DNA of 64,000 nucleotides, taken from NCBI GenBank assembly GCA_036404435.1, contig DASWZN010000019.1:1-64000 (forward strand), given 5' to 3'. A program made the position numbers and the translations under genes. This DNA is from DASWZN01 sp036404435 (GTDB lineage Bacteria > Acidobacteriota > Terriglobia > Bryobacterales > Bryobacteraceae). Below are positions 1 through 8,423 of the stretch, in pieces. The notes under the pieces were generated by a model. The model did no database searches, was not told the origin of the DNA, and was given only the letters and a program-made list of their open reading frames with translations. Each line of letters opens with the position of its first letter. The stretch's first letter is position 1.

Positions 1-735
1 GTGCATTAGATCCGGTTCGTGCCCTTCCACAAAATATGGCTGCCAACCGTAGCCGTGAAACAGTTGTTCCAGTTCTGCATGGGGAATCCGCGCCAGTACC
101 GTTGGATTGGCGATCTTGTAGCCATTCAAATGAAGAATCGGCAGCACCGCTCCGTCGGTCGCCGCGTCGATAAACTTGTTCGAGTGCCATGCAGTCGCCA
201 GCGGCCCGGTCTCCGCCTCTCCGTCGCCAACGACGCACGCAACGATCAATTCGGGATTATCCATGACGGCACCGAACGAGTGGCTCAGCGAATAGCCCAA
301 CTCGCCGCCCTCGTGGATCGAGCCCGGGCACTCCGGCGATGCGTGGCTGGGGATTCCCCCCGGAAACGAAAACTGAACGAAGAGCTTCCGAAGCCCGGCC
401 TCGTCCTGGCTGATGTCGGGATAGATCTCGCTGTAAGTGCCCTCGAGGTAAGTGTTGCCCACCACGGCCGGCCCGCCGTGCCCGGGGCCGGAGACGTAAA
501 TCATGTCGAGGTCGTACTTCTTGATGATCCGGTTCAAGTGCACATAGATGAAGTTCTGCCCGGGGGTTGTGCCCCAGTGTCCCAGCAGCATGTGCTTCAC
601 ATCGGCGAGCGCCAGCGGTCGCTTTAAGAGCGGGTTATCGTACAAGTAAATCTGGCCGACCGACAGATAGTTGGCGGCGCGCCAGTAGGCATCCATCTTG
701 TGGAGCAGTTCCGGGGAAAGAGTTGGTGTCGTCAT
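1..735 (-). CDS. xfp: Phosphoketolase, N-terminal part (runs off left edge)
   Basis: Thiamine-diphosphate enzyme that cleaves xylulose 5-phosphate (often also fructose 6-phosphate) with phosphate, giving acetyl phosphate plus a triose or tetrose phosphate. Only the first 245 residues lie in the window; the family is usually about 800 residues, so the missing part is beyond the edge, not deleted. Visible family marks are GHWGTTPGQNFIY, GPGHGGPA, GELGYSLSHSFGA and the cofactor motif GDGEAETGPLATAWHS. The ATG has GGAGA just upstream. It starts 11 nt after the ackA stop on the same strand, so the two form an operon in which acetyl phosphate made here feeds acetate kinase for ATP (bifid-type shunt). 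Confidence 0.93.
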   Translation of the reverse strand, partial: MTTPTLSPELLHKMDAYWRAANYLSVGQIYLYDNPLLKRPLALADVKHMLLGHWGTTPGQNFIYVHLNRIIKKYDLDMIYVSGPGHGGPAVVGNTYLEGTYSEIYPDISQDEAGLRKLFVQFSFPGGIPSHASPECPGSIHEGGELGYSLSHSFGAVMDNPELIVACVVGDGEAETGPLATAWHSNKFIDAATDGAVLPILHLNGYKIANPTVLARIPHAELEQLFHGYGWQPYFVEGHEPDLMH

Positions 736-746
736 GGTTCTCCTTA

Positions 747-1940
747 TCACCCAAGGCCGAGAACGCGGCAAACCGTCTTGGCGATCATCAGCTCCTCGTC
801 CGTGCGAAGGACGCGGACCACAACCCGGCTGGCCGCCGCGGAGATCACGCCCTCGCTGCCCGCATTGCGCTTTTCTTCGAGTTCGATTCCCAGGAATCCC
901 AGCCCATCGCAGATCCGGGCGCGGACGGCGGGCGCATTCTCGCCGATGCCACCGGCGAACACCAGCGTGTCCACGCCGCCCAACGCCGCCGCGAAAGCGC
1001 CGATCCATTTCTTGACCTGGTAGCAGAACAGCGCCACCGCTTCAGCGGCCCGCACGTCCTGCGTTTCCCGGTCGAGCAGGTCGCGCATGTCGGAGCTGGT
1101 CTCCGACACGCCGAACAGCCCGGACTGGAAATTGACCATCTCGTTGAACCGCTTTGCGTCGAGGCCCTCGGCGCGCGCCAGATACCAAACCAGCCCGGGA
1201 TCGAGATCGCCAGATCGGGTGCTCATCGGTATCCCGGCTGCCGGGGTGAAGCCCATGCTTGTGTCCACGGACTTGCCGTCACGAACCGCCGCCAGGCTCG
1301 CGCCACTGCCGAGGTGGGCGAGGATGACCCGGCCTTGTGCCGCTTCCGGTCCGGCCAGACGGGTCAGTTCTCCCATTAGAAACGCATACGACAGCCCGTG
1401 GAACCCGTAGCGCCGCACCCCTAGCACCTCGTAGCGGCGCGGGATCGGCAACAGCCGGGCCACGCGCGGCAGGTCGTGGTGGAAAGCCGTGTCGAAACAC
1501 GCCACTTGTGGCAGGTCGGGAAACCGGCGATGAAACGCCCCGGTCAACAGAATCTCCTCGGGCAGATGCTCAGGATCGAATGGAGTGAGCCGGCGCAATT
1601 CTTCAACCATCTCCGCAGTGATTCGCTGCGGTTCGCTGTACTTCGGCCCGCCGTGCACCACGCGATGCCCGACCGCGGTCAATCCGTCACTCCCGACGCG
1701 CTCCTCGATCCAATCCATCAAAGCGTCCACCGCCACGGTGTGATCCGGCGCCCTGACGGGGCGCGAGAAGTTGTCCGCGGGGTTCAAGCCTTTCACTCGT
1801 AACGCGGCCTGCGGCAGTCCGATCCGATCGATTCCGCCCTCCAGAAGCCGGCGGAGCGGGTCCCCGGCCTCGAACAGCGCGAACTTGATGCTCGACGAGC
1901 CGCCATTGATGGTCAGGATGCGTGCGTTAGCGGGTGGCAT
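747..1940 (-). CDS. ackA: Acetate kinase
   Basis: Transfers phosphate between acetyl phosphate and ADP, giving acetate and ATP in the cytoplasm. The 397-residue length is normal for the family. The first signature is NGGSSSIKF at residues 12-20. The substrate arginine is in GHRVVHGG (R93), the catalytic aspartate in ACFDTAFH (D150), followed by RRYGFHGLSY near residue 176. GGAAG lies about 6 nt before the ATG. It is the first gene of an ackA-xfp pair. No phosphotransacetylase gene is present in the window, so the likely acetyl-phosphate source here is the phosphoketolase. Confidence 0.96.
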   Translation of the reverse strand: MPPANARILTINGGSSSIKFALFEAGDPLRRLLEGGIDRIGLPQAALRVKGLNPADNFSRPVRAPDHTVAVDALMDWIEERVGSDGLTAVGHRVVHGGPKYSEPQRITAEMVEELRRLTPFDPEHLPEEILLTGAFHRRFPDLPQVACFDTAFHHDLPRVARLLPIPRRYEVLGVRRYGFHGLSYAFLMGELTRLAGPEAAQGRVILAHLGSGASLAAVRDGKSVDTSMGFTPAAGIPMSTRSGDLDPGLVWYLARAEGLDAKRFNEMVNFQSGLFGVSETSSDMRDLLDRETQDVRAAEAVALFCYQVKKWIGAFAAALGGVDTLVFAGGIGENAPAVRARICDGLGFLGIELEEKRNAGSEGVISAAASRVVVRVLRTDEELMIAKTVCRVLGLG

Positions 1941-2046
1941 GAAGGACTTCCATCGTCATCATAACTGGGGGTGAGGCTCCACAGGGGAATCGAACCCGCG
2001 CGAGCTCCGCGCTGTCGCCGACGATCGCCTGGGTCGCCGCCCGCCC

Positions 2047-2163
2047 ACTCGTGCGACGAGTACTGGGCCTGAGGCGGATTCAGCTTGATCTCGATGGTCT
2101 TCTCGGGTTCCGTCACCTCGTAGGTCGGGCCGAAAGTCCGATCGTCCTCGGCAATCACCTGGA
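2047..2163 (-). pseudogene. Truncated copy of the small secreted-protein gene at 3424-3801
   Basis: 117 bp that align without gaps to 3426-3542, with 8 mismatches by my count. It covers the last third of the 125-residue secreted protein, including the conserved tail VTEPEKTIEIKLNPPQAQYS. There is no start or signal peptide, and the stop codon TAG has become TGG, so the frame runs on into unrelated sequence. It lies on the far side of the acyltransferase gene from the intact copy, in the same orientation, so the two copies form direct repeats around that gene. A transcript from the acyltransferase could read through it, but I see no functional product. Confidence 0.75.
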
Positions 2164-2205
2164 GGATGGCAAGATGGAACACAAGCTCCCGAGAAACAGC
2201 GCCTT

Positions 2206-3261
2206 TCAGGGTTGCGATGTCACGGCGAGATGGCGCGCCCGCGGCTTCCCGGAGATTCTGTTTGCCAGTCGCGTCCCAAACCGGATCAGCGGGTACTCAA
2301 TCGCGTGATAACATGCCAGTGAAACCGCAGCCGTCGCGATCGCCAGCCAAATAGCCCGCTGCCAATCGGCAATGGCAAGCTTGCGATAGAGCAGCCACAT
2401 AACTGGCGTGTGGCAAAGATAAATACCATAAGAGTACTTGGCTATGTACGACGCGGCGGTGCTAATTGCGCCACGACTCATTTGGAACAGCGGAATCAGC
2501 GCACCAACCGTCAGACAAGTAAGAATGTCTTTCGACCAGCTTGCATCGGAGTACGGACCCAAGACGTATAACACGACAGCGCCTATAACCACGGGGCACC
2601 AGGGCCAGGCCCGAAAACGTGGTTGCACGGTTCCGAGTCGCTGGTATGCCATCACGCCGGCAAGAAAGCATGGCAAGTAGCGAAGCGGCTGGAATAGGCT
2701 GAGAAGCGTGCTAACAGCGTAAATCAGAATGAGACGAACACGGCCTCTGGGCGCTCTCAGTACTAGAAAGAGCATTGGCAGTACGAGGTACATCTGTACC
2801 TCATACGGTAAGCTCCACAAAGGAGCGGAAACATCGCTGACACCGACGATGTTCTGGATAAGCAGGATGTTCGCCGTCGCCCATCTCGCGCCGAGCCATG
2901 TATAGGGAGTGCCCAACGCGTTCGGCGGGACCGAGAACGCTATGGACAGCAAGACGAGACAGACGCTCAACGGGTAAATGCGAAATGCTCTCCTGGTATA
3001 GAAGTATTTAATCAGCGGCCAGCCGAGTAGATTTGTCCCCGTCCGCTCAAGGGACTGCATTAACACCAGGCTAGTGTGGACAAAGAAGATCAAGACGCCG
3101 ACACGTCCAAGAGCGTAAGTGTCCACGCCATAAGCAAAGTGCTCTCCGAATTCGCAGCCGGCAAACACCTGTAGCGCGTGGCTTGCGAAGACCGCTAGCA
3201 CGGCGACCGAGCGCAGGATGTCCAGATTTGAATCCTGACCAGCTTTCGCCATTCCAGACAT
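2206..3261 (-). CDS. Membrane acyltransferase family 3 (OafA/YrhL type)
   Basis: Integral membrane O-acyltransferase of the Acyltransferase_3 family, which modifies surface sugars or glycolipids with acetyl or other acyl groups. About 350 residues with roughly ten hydrophobic spans, the usual size. The family's N-terminal Arg...His signature is in LDILRSVAVLAVFASHA. An in-frame GTG at 3282 has no ribosome site, so an ATG at 3261 or 3252 is more likely. Base composition is visibly less GC-rich than the flanks, and the gene sits between an intact small gene and a truncated copy of it, both signs of acquisition or local rearrangement. The acceptor cannot be predicted. Confidence 0.85.
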   Translation of the reverse strand: MSGMAKAGQDSNLDILRSVAVLAVFASHALQVFAGCEFGEHFAYGVDTYALGRVGVLIFFVHTSLVLMQSLERTGTNLLGWPLIKYFYTRRAFRIYPLSVCLVLLSIAFSVPPNALGTPYTWLGARWATANILLIQNIVGVSDVSAPLWSLPYEVQMYLVLPMLFLVLRAPRGRVRLILIYAVSTLLSLFQPLRYLPCFLAGVMAYQRLGTVQPRFRAWPWCPVVIGAVVLYVLGPYSDASWSKDILTCLTVGALIPLFQMSRGAISTAASYIAKYSYGIYLCHTPVMWLLYRKLAIADWQRAIWLAIATAAVSLACYHAIEYPLIRFGTRLANRISGKPRARHLAVTSQP

Positions 3262-3423
3262 ATTAGCATCCGAAGTCGTCACTAAGATACTTGTGGTTGT
3301 CCCGAGGCGTCATGTGGTGGCCGGCCCCCGCTGTCCGGCGATGTTTTTCCAGAGCCGGCTCCGAAGCAGCTACCCGAGGGTGCCGCTCAGGGTTCGAGCT
3401 ATCGTCTCAGCCGAATTGACAGC

Positions 3424-3801
3424 CTACTCGTGCGACGAGTACTGGGCCTGGGGCGGATTCAGCTTGATCTCGATGGTCTTCTCGGGTTCCGTCACTTCGT
3501 AAGTCTGGCCGAAAGTCTGATAGTCCTTGGCGATCACCTGGACCCGGATGTTGCCCTGGGGAAGTTCGGGGATCTTCGCCACGCCTTCCTGGTTGGTCCG
3601 AATATCCCAGCTCGTGATGACCTTCTTCCCCAGCTTCGCGACCGAGCGCGAGCCGGCGAAACGTACCACCACCTCGGCTTGCGTGATCGGCTTGTCGCTG
3701 AGGCTCTTGACCTCGATGCGCAGCTTGGTCATCGGCAAGTCGGCCGCGAGAGCGGCTGCCGCAAGGCAGATCGGGATGGCGAGCAGAGCGAAGGTTCGCA
3801 T
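3424..3801 (-). CDS. Small secreted protein with carboxypeptidase-regulatory-like fold (hypothetical)
   Basis: 125 residues. Residues 1-20 form a signal peptide (MRTFALLAIPICLAAAALAA). The rest is a single beta-rich module resembling carboxypeptidase-regulatory-like or Ig-like domains, with ITQAEVVVRFAG, a turn around NQEGVAKIPELPQGNIRV, and a Lys/Glu-rich last strand. Probably an exported single-domain protein; no catalytic residues are apparent and the function is unknown. Its last third is duplicated at 2047-2163, beyond the acyltransferase gene. Confidence 0.7.
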   Translation of the reverse strand: MRTFALLAIPICLAAAALAADLPMTKLRIEVKSLSDKPITQAEVVVRFAGSRSVAKLGKKVITSWDIRTNQEGVAKIPELPQGNIRVQVIAKDYQTFGQTYEVTEPEKTIEIKLNPPQAQYSSHE

Positions 3802-3877
3802 AACGCCTCAATTATCGCAGAACCGCAAACGGGCGGCCCGCGCGTGCCGACTGTCCGCACGCACCGCTGCGTTCGGA

Positions 3878-3911
3878 ACCGAGCCGCGACCGCCAGGGAG
3901 CGGTCTCACGT
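3878..3911 (+). repeat. Dispersed 34-bp repeat, copy 1
   Basis: Intergenic sequence with core CGACCGCCAGGGAGCGG. A second copy lies inverted at 47862-47895, where the core reads CGACCGTGAGGGAGCGG on the minus strand. Both are in gene-free DNA next to a GCTCACGCG-type palindrome (here 3930-3945, running into the 3' end of hpnE). The two loci have unrelated genes, so this looks like an interspersed repeat family, not a conserved regulatory site of one pathway. Confidence 0.5.
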
Positions 3912-3932
3912 AAGTGGGGTGGAACCGCTTGC

Positions 3933-5252
3933 TCACGCGCGCGGTTCGGAATCGAGGACAAACCGCTCGGGACGGCCCGCGGCCTCGGCCACCGCCTCCG
4001 CCGCCAGGTATCCGCTGCGGACGGCGCCCTCCATCGTGGCCGGCCAGCCGGTGCGAGTCCAGTCGCCGGCCAGAAACAGGTTCGGAATCGCGGTCCGCGC
4101 GGGCGGGCGCAGAGCATCCAGGCCGGCACGCGCAGAGAACGTGGCGCGGGCTTCTTTCACCACGTGCGCCTTCACCAGACGGGCCTCGCGCGCAGCGGGG
4201 AAGAACTCGCGCAGCTCGCCGAGGGCCAGTTCGACGATCGCCTCGCGGCCCATCGCGAGCAGGCTGCGCGACGCGCTCACCACGAGCTGGACATACCGGC
4301 CTTCGCCCTTGTTGAAGGCCCACTGAATGGTGCGATCGAGCAGCGTGGCGTGCGGGACCTCCATCACCGGCCGGTCGAACCAGAGGTGGATTCCGGTGAT
4401 GGGAGAATGCTCGAACGCGCTCACGTCCAGGCCGAGCGCAGGAGCGACCGCCGGCACGCGCTCGAACGGCAGCGCGCAGACGTAGTAGTCGGCGGCGTGC
4501 GGTTCCCCGCCTGCCAGCGCGCCCGTAACCCGCCCGCCTTCGACCGAGAAGCAATCCACCGGCGTCCGGAGGTGAAGCGCGGTGTTGGCCAGCCCGCGCG
4601 CCGCGTACAACTCGCCGAGCGGCACCGCCGCCAGGCCCATTTGGTACGCGTCCGGGCGCGCCAGGAAGCCCTGCCAGAACACCTGGAAACCGTGCCTGGC
4701 CGCCATGCGGTCCAGATCCTCGTTGATGGCGCTGACCAGCACCTGCTGCCAGAATCGGCCGATGGCGCGCGGCGTCTGGCGTTTCTCGCGCAGCCAGTCG
4801 AGCATGGTGATACGGTCGAGGTCGTCCCGCCGGCCGTGCTCGCGCTCGATCGCGCGAAGGCCGCGCGCCAGCGCCAGTTTGTCCCGGGCTCCCAGAAAAT
4901 GGAGCCCCGCAAACGAACCGAGAAAGTGCAGCGGAGCGGGCAGCGAGCCCGCGCGCAGCAGCGACACGCGCCCGCCCGGCTCGACGAAGCGAAACTCGCG
5001 GAAGAACCGGATGCGGTCGCGCACGCCCAGCCGCTCGTAGAGGTTCAGCAGGTTCGTGAAGCAGGCCAACAGGACGTGCTGGCAGTTGTCGATGACTTCG
5101 GAGCCTTCGGCCGTGGGGAGCGGGTAGGACGTCGCGCGACCGCCTAGAAAGGCGCGCGCTTCAAACAGGTCGACGTCGAAGCCGGCGCCGCCGAGCGCAG
5201 CCGCCGCGGAGAGTCCGGCCAGGCCCCCTCCGGCAATCAGGACGCGGGGCAT
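3933..5252 (-). CDS. hpnE: Hydroxysqualene dehydroxylase (squalene-associated FAD desaturase)
   Basis: FAD-dependent amine-oxidase-fold enzyme that reduces hydroxysqualene to squalene, the last step of the HpnCDE route to hopanoids. 439 residues, normal length. The dinucleotide-binding loop LIAGGGLAGLSAAAAL is at residues 5-20, followed by the flavin-clamp region EARAFLGGRATSY. The C-terminal FAD motif is LFLAGDWTRTGWPATMEGAV. HpnC, HpnD and squalene-hopene cyclase are not in the window, so it is isolated from the usual hopanoid cluster. Its ATG overlaps the end of trpE(G) by 16 nt, so it is probably translated from the same message. A phytoene-desaturase-like role is the alternative. Confidence 0.85.
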   Translation of the reverse strand: MPRVLIAGGGLAGLSAAAALGGAGFDVDLFEARAFLGGRATSYPLPTAEGSEVIDNCQHVLLACFTNLLNLYERLGVRDRIRFFREFRFVEPGGRVSLLRAGSLPAPLHFLGSFAGLHFLGARDKLALARGLRAIEREHGRRDDLDRITMLDWLREKRQTPRAIGRFWQQVLVSAINEDLDRMAARHGFQVFWQGFLARPDAYQMGLAAVPLGELYAARGLANTALHLRTPVDCFSVEGGRVTGALAGGEPHAADYYVCALPFERVPAVAPALGLDVSAFEHSPITGIHLWFDRPVMEVPHATLLDRTIQWAFNKGEGRYVQLVVSASRSLLAMGREAIVELALGELREFFPAAREARLVKAHVVKEARATFSARAGLDALRPPARTAIPNLFLAGDWTRTGWPATMEGAVRSGYLAAEAVAEAAGRPERFVLDSEPRA

Positions 5253-7396
5253 GGCCGCACGCGCCCGTACAGGCGGACCACGTTTTCCATCAGCCGCAGG
5301 CCGCAATCGTCCGCCAGCGTCAGCATCGACTCGGGATGGAACTGCACCGCCTCCATGGGCAGCTCGCGGTGCCGCACGCCCATAATTACGCCGTCTTCCG
5401 TCTCGGCCGTGATTTCGAGACACGCCGGCAACGTAGCCTTCTGCGCGAACAGGGAGTGATAGCGGCCCACCGTGAACCGCTGCGGCAGGCCTTCGAACAC
5501 GCCCACGCCCTGGTGCACAACCAGCGACGGCTTGCCATGCATGGGGTAGTCGAGCACGCCGAGGGTGCCGCCGAAGGCTTCGACCATCCCCTGCAGTCCC
5601 AGGCAGACGCCGAACACCGGGATTCCGTTGCGCGCCGCGTACCGGACCAGGTCCGGCACGCCAAATTCCTCCGGGCGGCCCGGACCGGGCGAAGCCAGAA
5701 TGATGGACGGCGCGATGCGCTCGATCAGGTCGAGCGGAAACCCCGCGCGGTAGGTGACCACCTCGGCGCCGGTCTGCCGCGCGTAGTTGGCGAGCGTGTG
5801 AATGAAGCAGTCGTCGTTGTCCACCAGGAGCAGGCGCACGCCTTCGCCCACTCGCGCCCCCGCTTCCGGCGCCGCTTTCGCTTGCGGCCGGCCCCGCAGG
5901 GCGCGGAAGAAACCCGTCGCTTTGGTCCGCGTCTCCTGTTCTTCGAGCTCGGGAACGGAGTCGTAGAGAATCGTGGCGCCCACCGCGTAGTGAGCGATGC
6001 CGTCGCGCAGATGGGCGGTGCGGATGGTGATGCCCGTGTTGATGTCGCCATTGAGCGACAACATGCCGACCGCGCCGCCATACCAGCCGCGGGCGTCCTT
6101 CTCCAGGTTCTCGAGAGCCTGCGCCGCCGCTTTCTTCGGCGCGCCGATGACGGTGACCGCCCACATGTGGCTCAGAAACGCGTCGAGCGAATCGAAGCCG
6201 GGCTTGAGCCGCCCTTCTACGTGATCCACCGTGTGGAACAGGCCCGCGTAGGCCTCGATGAGCCGCCGGCCCAGCACCGTCACGGAGCCCGGCACCGAGA
6301 CGCGCGACTTGTCGTTCCGGTCCACGTCCGTACACATGGTCAGCTCGGACTCGTCCTTGGTGGAGTTGAGCAGCTCGCGGATGCTCTCGGCGTCGTGAAT
6401 CGGATCGCCGGTGCGCCGCGCGGTGCCCGAGATGGGGCAGGTCTCCACGCGGTCGCCTTCGATCCGGACGAACATTTCGATCGACGCGCCCACCAATTGC
6501 TCGTCGCCGAATTGCAGCAAGAACTCGTACGGGCTGGGGCTGTGGAGCTGCATGCGGCGGAACAGCTCGGAGGGCGGGTCGGAATAGGGCGTGCGGAAGG
6601 TGCGGCGCAAAACCACTTCGTAGAAGTCGCCGCGGCGCATGCCCTCGCGCAGGGTCTCCACTTTGGCCGCGTACTCCTCGGCCGTGTGGTCGGAGACGGG
6701 CTCGCCGGTTTCGCCATGGTGGGGCGGCGGTGCAACCGGTGCGCCCGTGCGGACGACGCCGGCCGTGGTGAGGTCCTTGTATTCGAAGTCGTACTCGTAG
6801 CGCTCGATCTGCTCCTTCTTGCGGTCCATGTAGAAGATGTCGTCGCACAGGAGCAGGTGCAGGTCCTTAACGCCGGCGCGCGGCAGCTTCAGATTGATCG
6901 GGTCGAACTGGAACAACAGGTCGAAGCCAAAAGCGCCCACCAGCGCCAGCCGGCTGTCCTTTTCGTTGCGGAATTCTTCGATCAGCGCGCGCAGGATGGA
7001 GAACGCCGACGGCTGCTTGCTGCGCTCCTCTTCCGGAAACAGCGCCGGCAGGGGCCGCAACCGGCCGCGGAGCGCGCCCCCGTCGAGAGCCAGCGATTCC
7101 CAATGCGGGTGCGGCGCCAGCACGTCGAGCAGCATCCGGTTGAGGATTTCGCCGCGCTGGTTCAGCGGACGGAATTCCATCGCGCGGCCGTAAGCAACGA
7201 TCTCGAGCATCGGCCGCACCGAGGCGATGTCCCAGCGCGAGTACCGCCCCGGATACTCGTATCCGGAAGAGAGGTAGAAGCCGCGCTGGGTGTCGAGCTC
7301 GTGCAGCAGGTGCTTCAGACCCCTCTTGTACGGGGCCTTGGAGAGGGTCCGCGTGACTACGATCCCGCCGCGTGTAGAATACCTGAGTTGCCGCAT
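5237..7396 (-). CDS. trpE(G): Fused anthranilate synthase TrpE(G) (components I and II)
   Basis: Makes anthranilate from chorismate and glutamine, the first step of tryptophan synthesis. 719 residues in one chain, as in rhizobial TrpE(G). Residues about 1-500 are the chorismate-binding part, with VETCPISGTARRTGDP, a DRNDKSRV metal-site segment and VIGAPKKAA. From about residue 530 follows a class-I glutamine amidotransferase with oxyanion motif ASPGPGRPEEF, nucleophile C598 in GVCLGLQG, and H687/E689 in QFHPES. The start is the ATG at 7396; the open frame continues upstream without family-like sequence. Upstream 7397-7689 holds no gene, and I saw no Trp-codon-rich leader peptide. hpnE overlaps its 3' end. 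A phenazine-type PhzE role is less likely. Confidence 0.9.
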   Translation of the reverse strand: MRQLRYSTRGGIVVTRTLSKAPYKRGLKHLLHELDTQRGFYLSSGYEYPGRYSRWDIASVRPMLEIVAYGRAMEFRPLNQRGEILNRMLLDVLAPHPHWESLALDGGALRGRLRPLPALFPEEERSKQPSAFSILRALIEEFRNEKDSRLALVGAFGFDLLFQFDPINLKLPRAGVKDLHLLLCDDIFYMDRKKEQIERYEYDFEYKDLTTAGVVRTGAPVAPPPHHGETGEPVSDHTAEEYAAKVETLREGMRRGDFYEVVLRRTFRTPYSDPPSELFRRMQLHSPSPYEFLLQFGDEQLVGASIEMFVRIEGDRVETCPISGTARRTGDPIHDAESIRELLNSTKDESELTMCTDVDRNDKSRVSVPGSVTVLGRRLIEAYAGLFHTVDHVEGRLKPGFDSLDAFLSHMWAVTVIGAPKKAAAQALENLEKDARGWYGGAVGMLSLNGDINTGITIRTAHLRDGIAHYAVGATILYDSVPELEEQETRTKATGFFRALRGRPQAKAAPEAGARVGEGVRLLLVDNDDCFIHTLANYARQTGAEVVTYRAGFPLDLIERIAPSIILASPGPGRPEEFGVPDLVRYAARNGIPVFGVCLGLQGMVEAFGGTLGVLDYPMHGKPSLVVHQGVGVFEGLPQRFTVGRYHSLFAQKATLPACLEITAETEDGVIMGVRHRELPMEAVQFHPESMLTLADDCGLRLMENVVRLYGRVRPCPAS

Positions 7397-7689
7397 GACG
7401 CCCTGGGGTAAACGTCCAGGATACCGCAGGCGGGCGGCTGCCGCTAACTCTGGGTGCGGCGGCGCGGGACTGTCCGAATGCGGGATTGGCTTCGTTTTGT
7501 TTTTTGGTATGACTGGCTGTAATCGATTGATGCTGTGGAAGTTGTCCCGCACACGATTGATTGTCGCGGGGGCGGAGCCGGCCGGGCAGGGCAGAGTTGT
7601 GGAAGCGCTGGAGGGGGTTGGAGATAGAGTTCGGAGTCTGCGGTGAACGCGAGGGCTCCGCCGGCATCGGCGCACCTTTCAGACACCAC

Positions 7690-8307
7690 CTAACTCTGGT
7701 ACGTTCCCACCACGATGAGCGCGATGGGCCGGTCGCCGATAGCGCCGTAGAGCACCCAGTCCGCGCCTTCCTGTTTGAGCGCGGCGGGGCCGGGCGAATC
7801 GGGCTTCCAGCAATTCAGAACCGCCGGGTGCGGGACGCCGGACGCCTTCTTGCTCATGGCCACCAGTTGATCGAAAGCGGGCGTCGCGTTCGAATCGGTA
7901 TCGGTTGCCGCGGGCGACATCAACAAAAAATCGCGCGTCTGCGCGACTCCCTGGTGCGCGCCGTCGGCCGGATAGAAACTCAGGCGCAGCGTGTACACGC
8001 CCGGCTGGATCGACTGGCCGCGCCGGTCCGTGCCCTTGACGGGGAAGCGAACGACGCCCACCAGCGTGCCCTGCGCGATGTCGGTGAAGGAAACGTTCTG
8101 CTCCGAGTTCGCCGCGGCCGGCACCTGGGTTCGGAGCCACACTTCGCACACGGTGCCGTTCGGGCCGGCGATCTTCGCGCCGTCCTTCTGAAGAGCGTCG
8201 CGAATGGCGGGGGCCACCTCGGATGGCGGCGCGCCCGCGGATTCGAGCTTGTACTGTGCGGAAGCGCACACTGCGGTCAGCGAAAGGGTGAAGAGCAGTC
8301 TTTTCAT
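7690..8307 (-). CDS. Secreted protein of unknown function
   Basis: 205 residues with a signal peptide ending near residue 17 (MKRLLFTLSLTAVCASA). The mature part has QSIQPGVYTLRLSFYPADG and a later AALKQEGADWVLYG segment, consistent with a beta-rich domain of the sort common in acidobacterial periplasmic proteins. There are no recognisable catalytic motifs. It stands alone, divergent from the toxin-antitoxin operon across a 116-nt gap. Function unknown. Confidence 0.7.
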   Translation of the reverse strand: MKRLLFTLSLTAVCASAQYKLESAGAPPSEVAPAIRDALQKDGAKIAGPNGTVCEVWLRTQVPAAANSEQNVSFTDIAQGTLVGVVRFPVKGTDRRGQSIQPGVYTLRLSFYPADGAHQGVAQTRDFLLMSPAATDTDSNATPAFDQLVAMSKKASGVPHPAVLNCWKPDSPGPAALKQEGADWVLYGAIGDRPIALIVVGTYQS

Positions 8308-8374
8308 GGAGGGTCTCCTCTGATGATCCCAGTCTAGCGCTACGGAAAGGTGCTGGACGGCCGCGAGGCGTCAC

Positions 8375-8406
8375 ATATAGCATTTAAGTCAGATATAGCG
8401 TATACT
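8375..8406 (+). promoter_or_regulatory. Promoter with direct-repeat operator for the toxin-antitoxin operon
   Basis: ATATAGC occurs at 8375-8381 and again at 8393-8399 (18 bp apart, about two helical turns), directly followed by a -10 hexamer TATACT at 8401-8406. Transcription would start near 8412. This AT-rich island in GC-rich DNA is where an autorepressing antitoxin would bind. The predicted start of transcription falls on the first in-frame ATG (8412), which argues for translation from the later ATG at 8424. Confidence 0.5.
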
Positions 8407-8423
8407 GGATCATGGAGGCTTCG

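Noticed and set aside
1975..2050. T-arm-like GGTTCGATTCCCC on the minus strand near 1984-1997, suggesting a tRNA or tmRNA 3' end
   Set aside because: The T-stem is imperfect, no matching acceptor strand, D-arm or anticodon arm lies upstream, and the preceding bases are the duplicated gene fragment. At most an old attachment-site relic; not listed as an RNA gene.
5336..7411. Long plus-strand open frame across trpE(G)
   Set aside because: Antisense shadow; the minus-strand frame carries all anthranilate synthase motifs.
7397..7675. N-terminal extension of trpE(G) and a possible trp leader peptide
   Set aside because: The extension has no family similarity, and I found no run of Trp codons or clear terminator/antiterminator pair.
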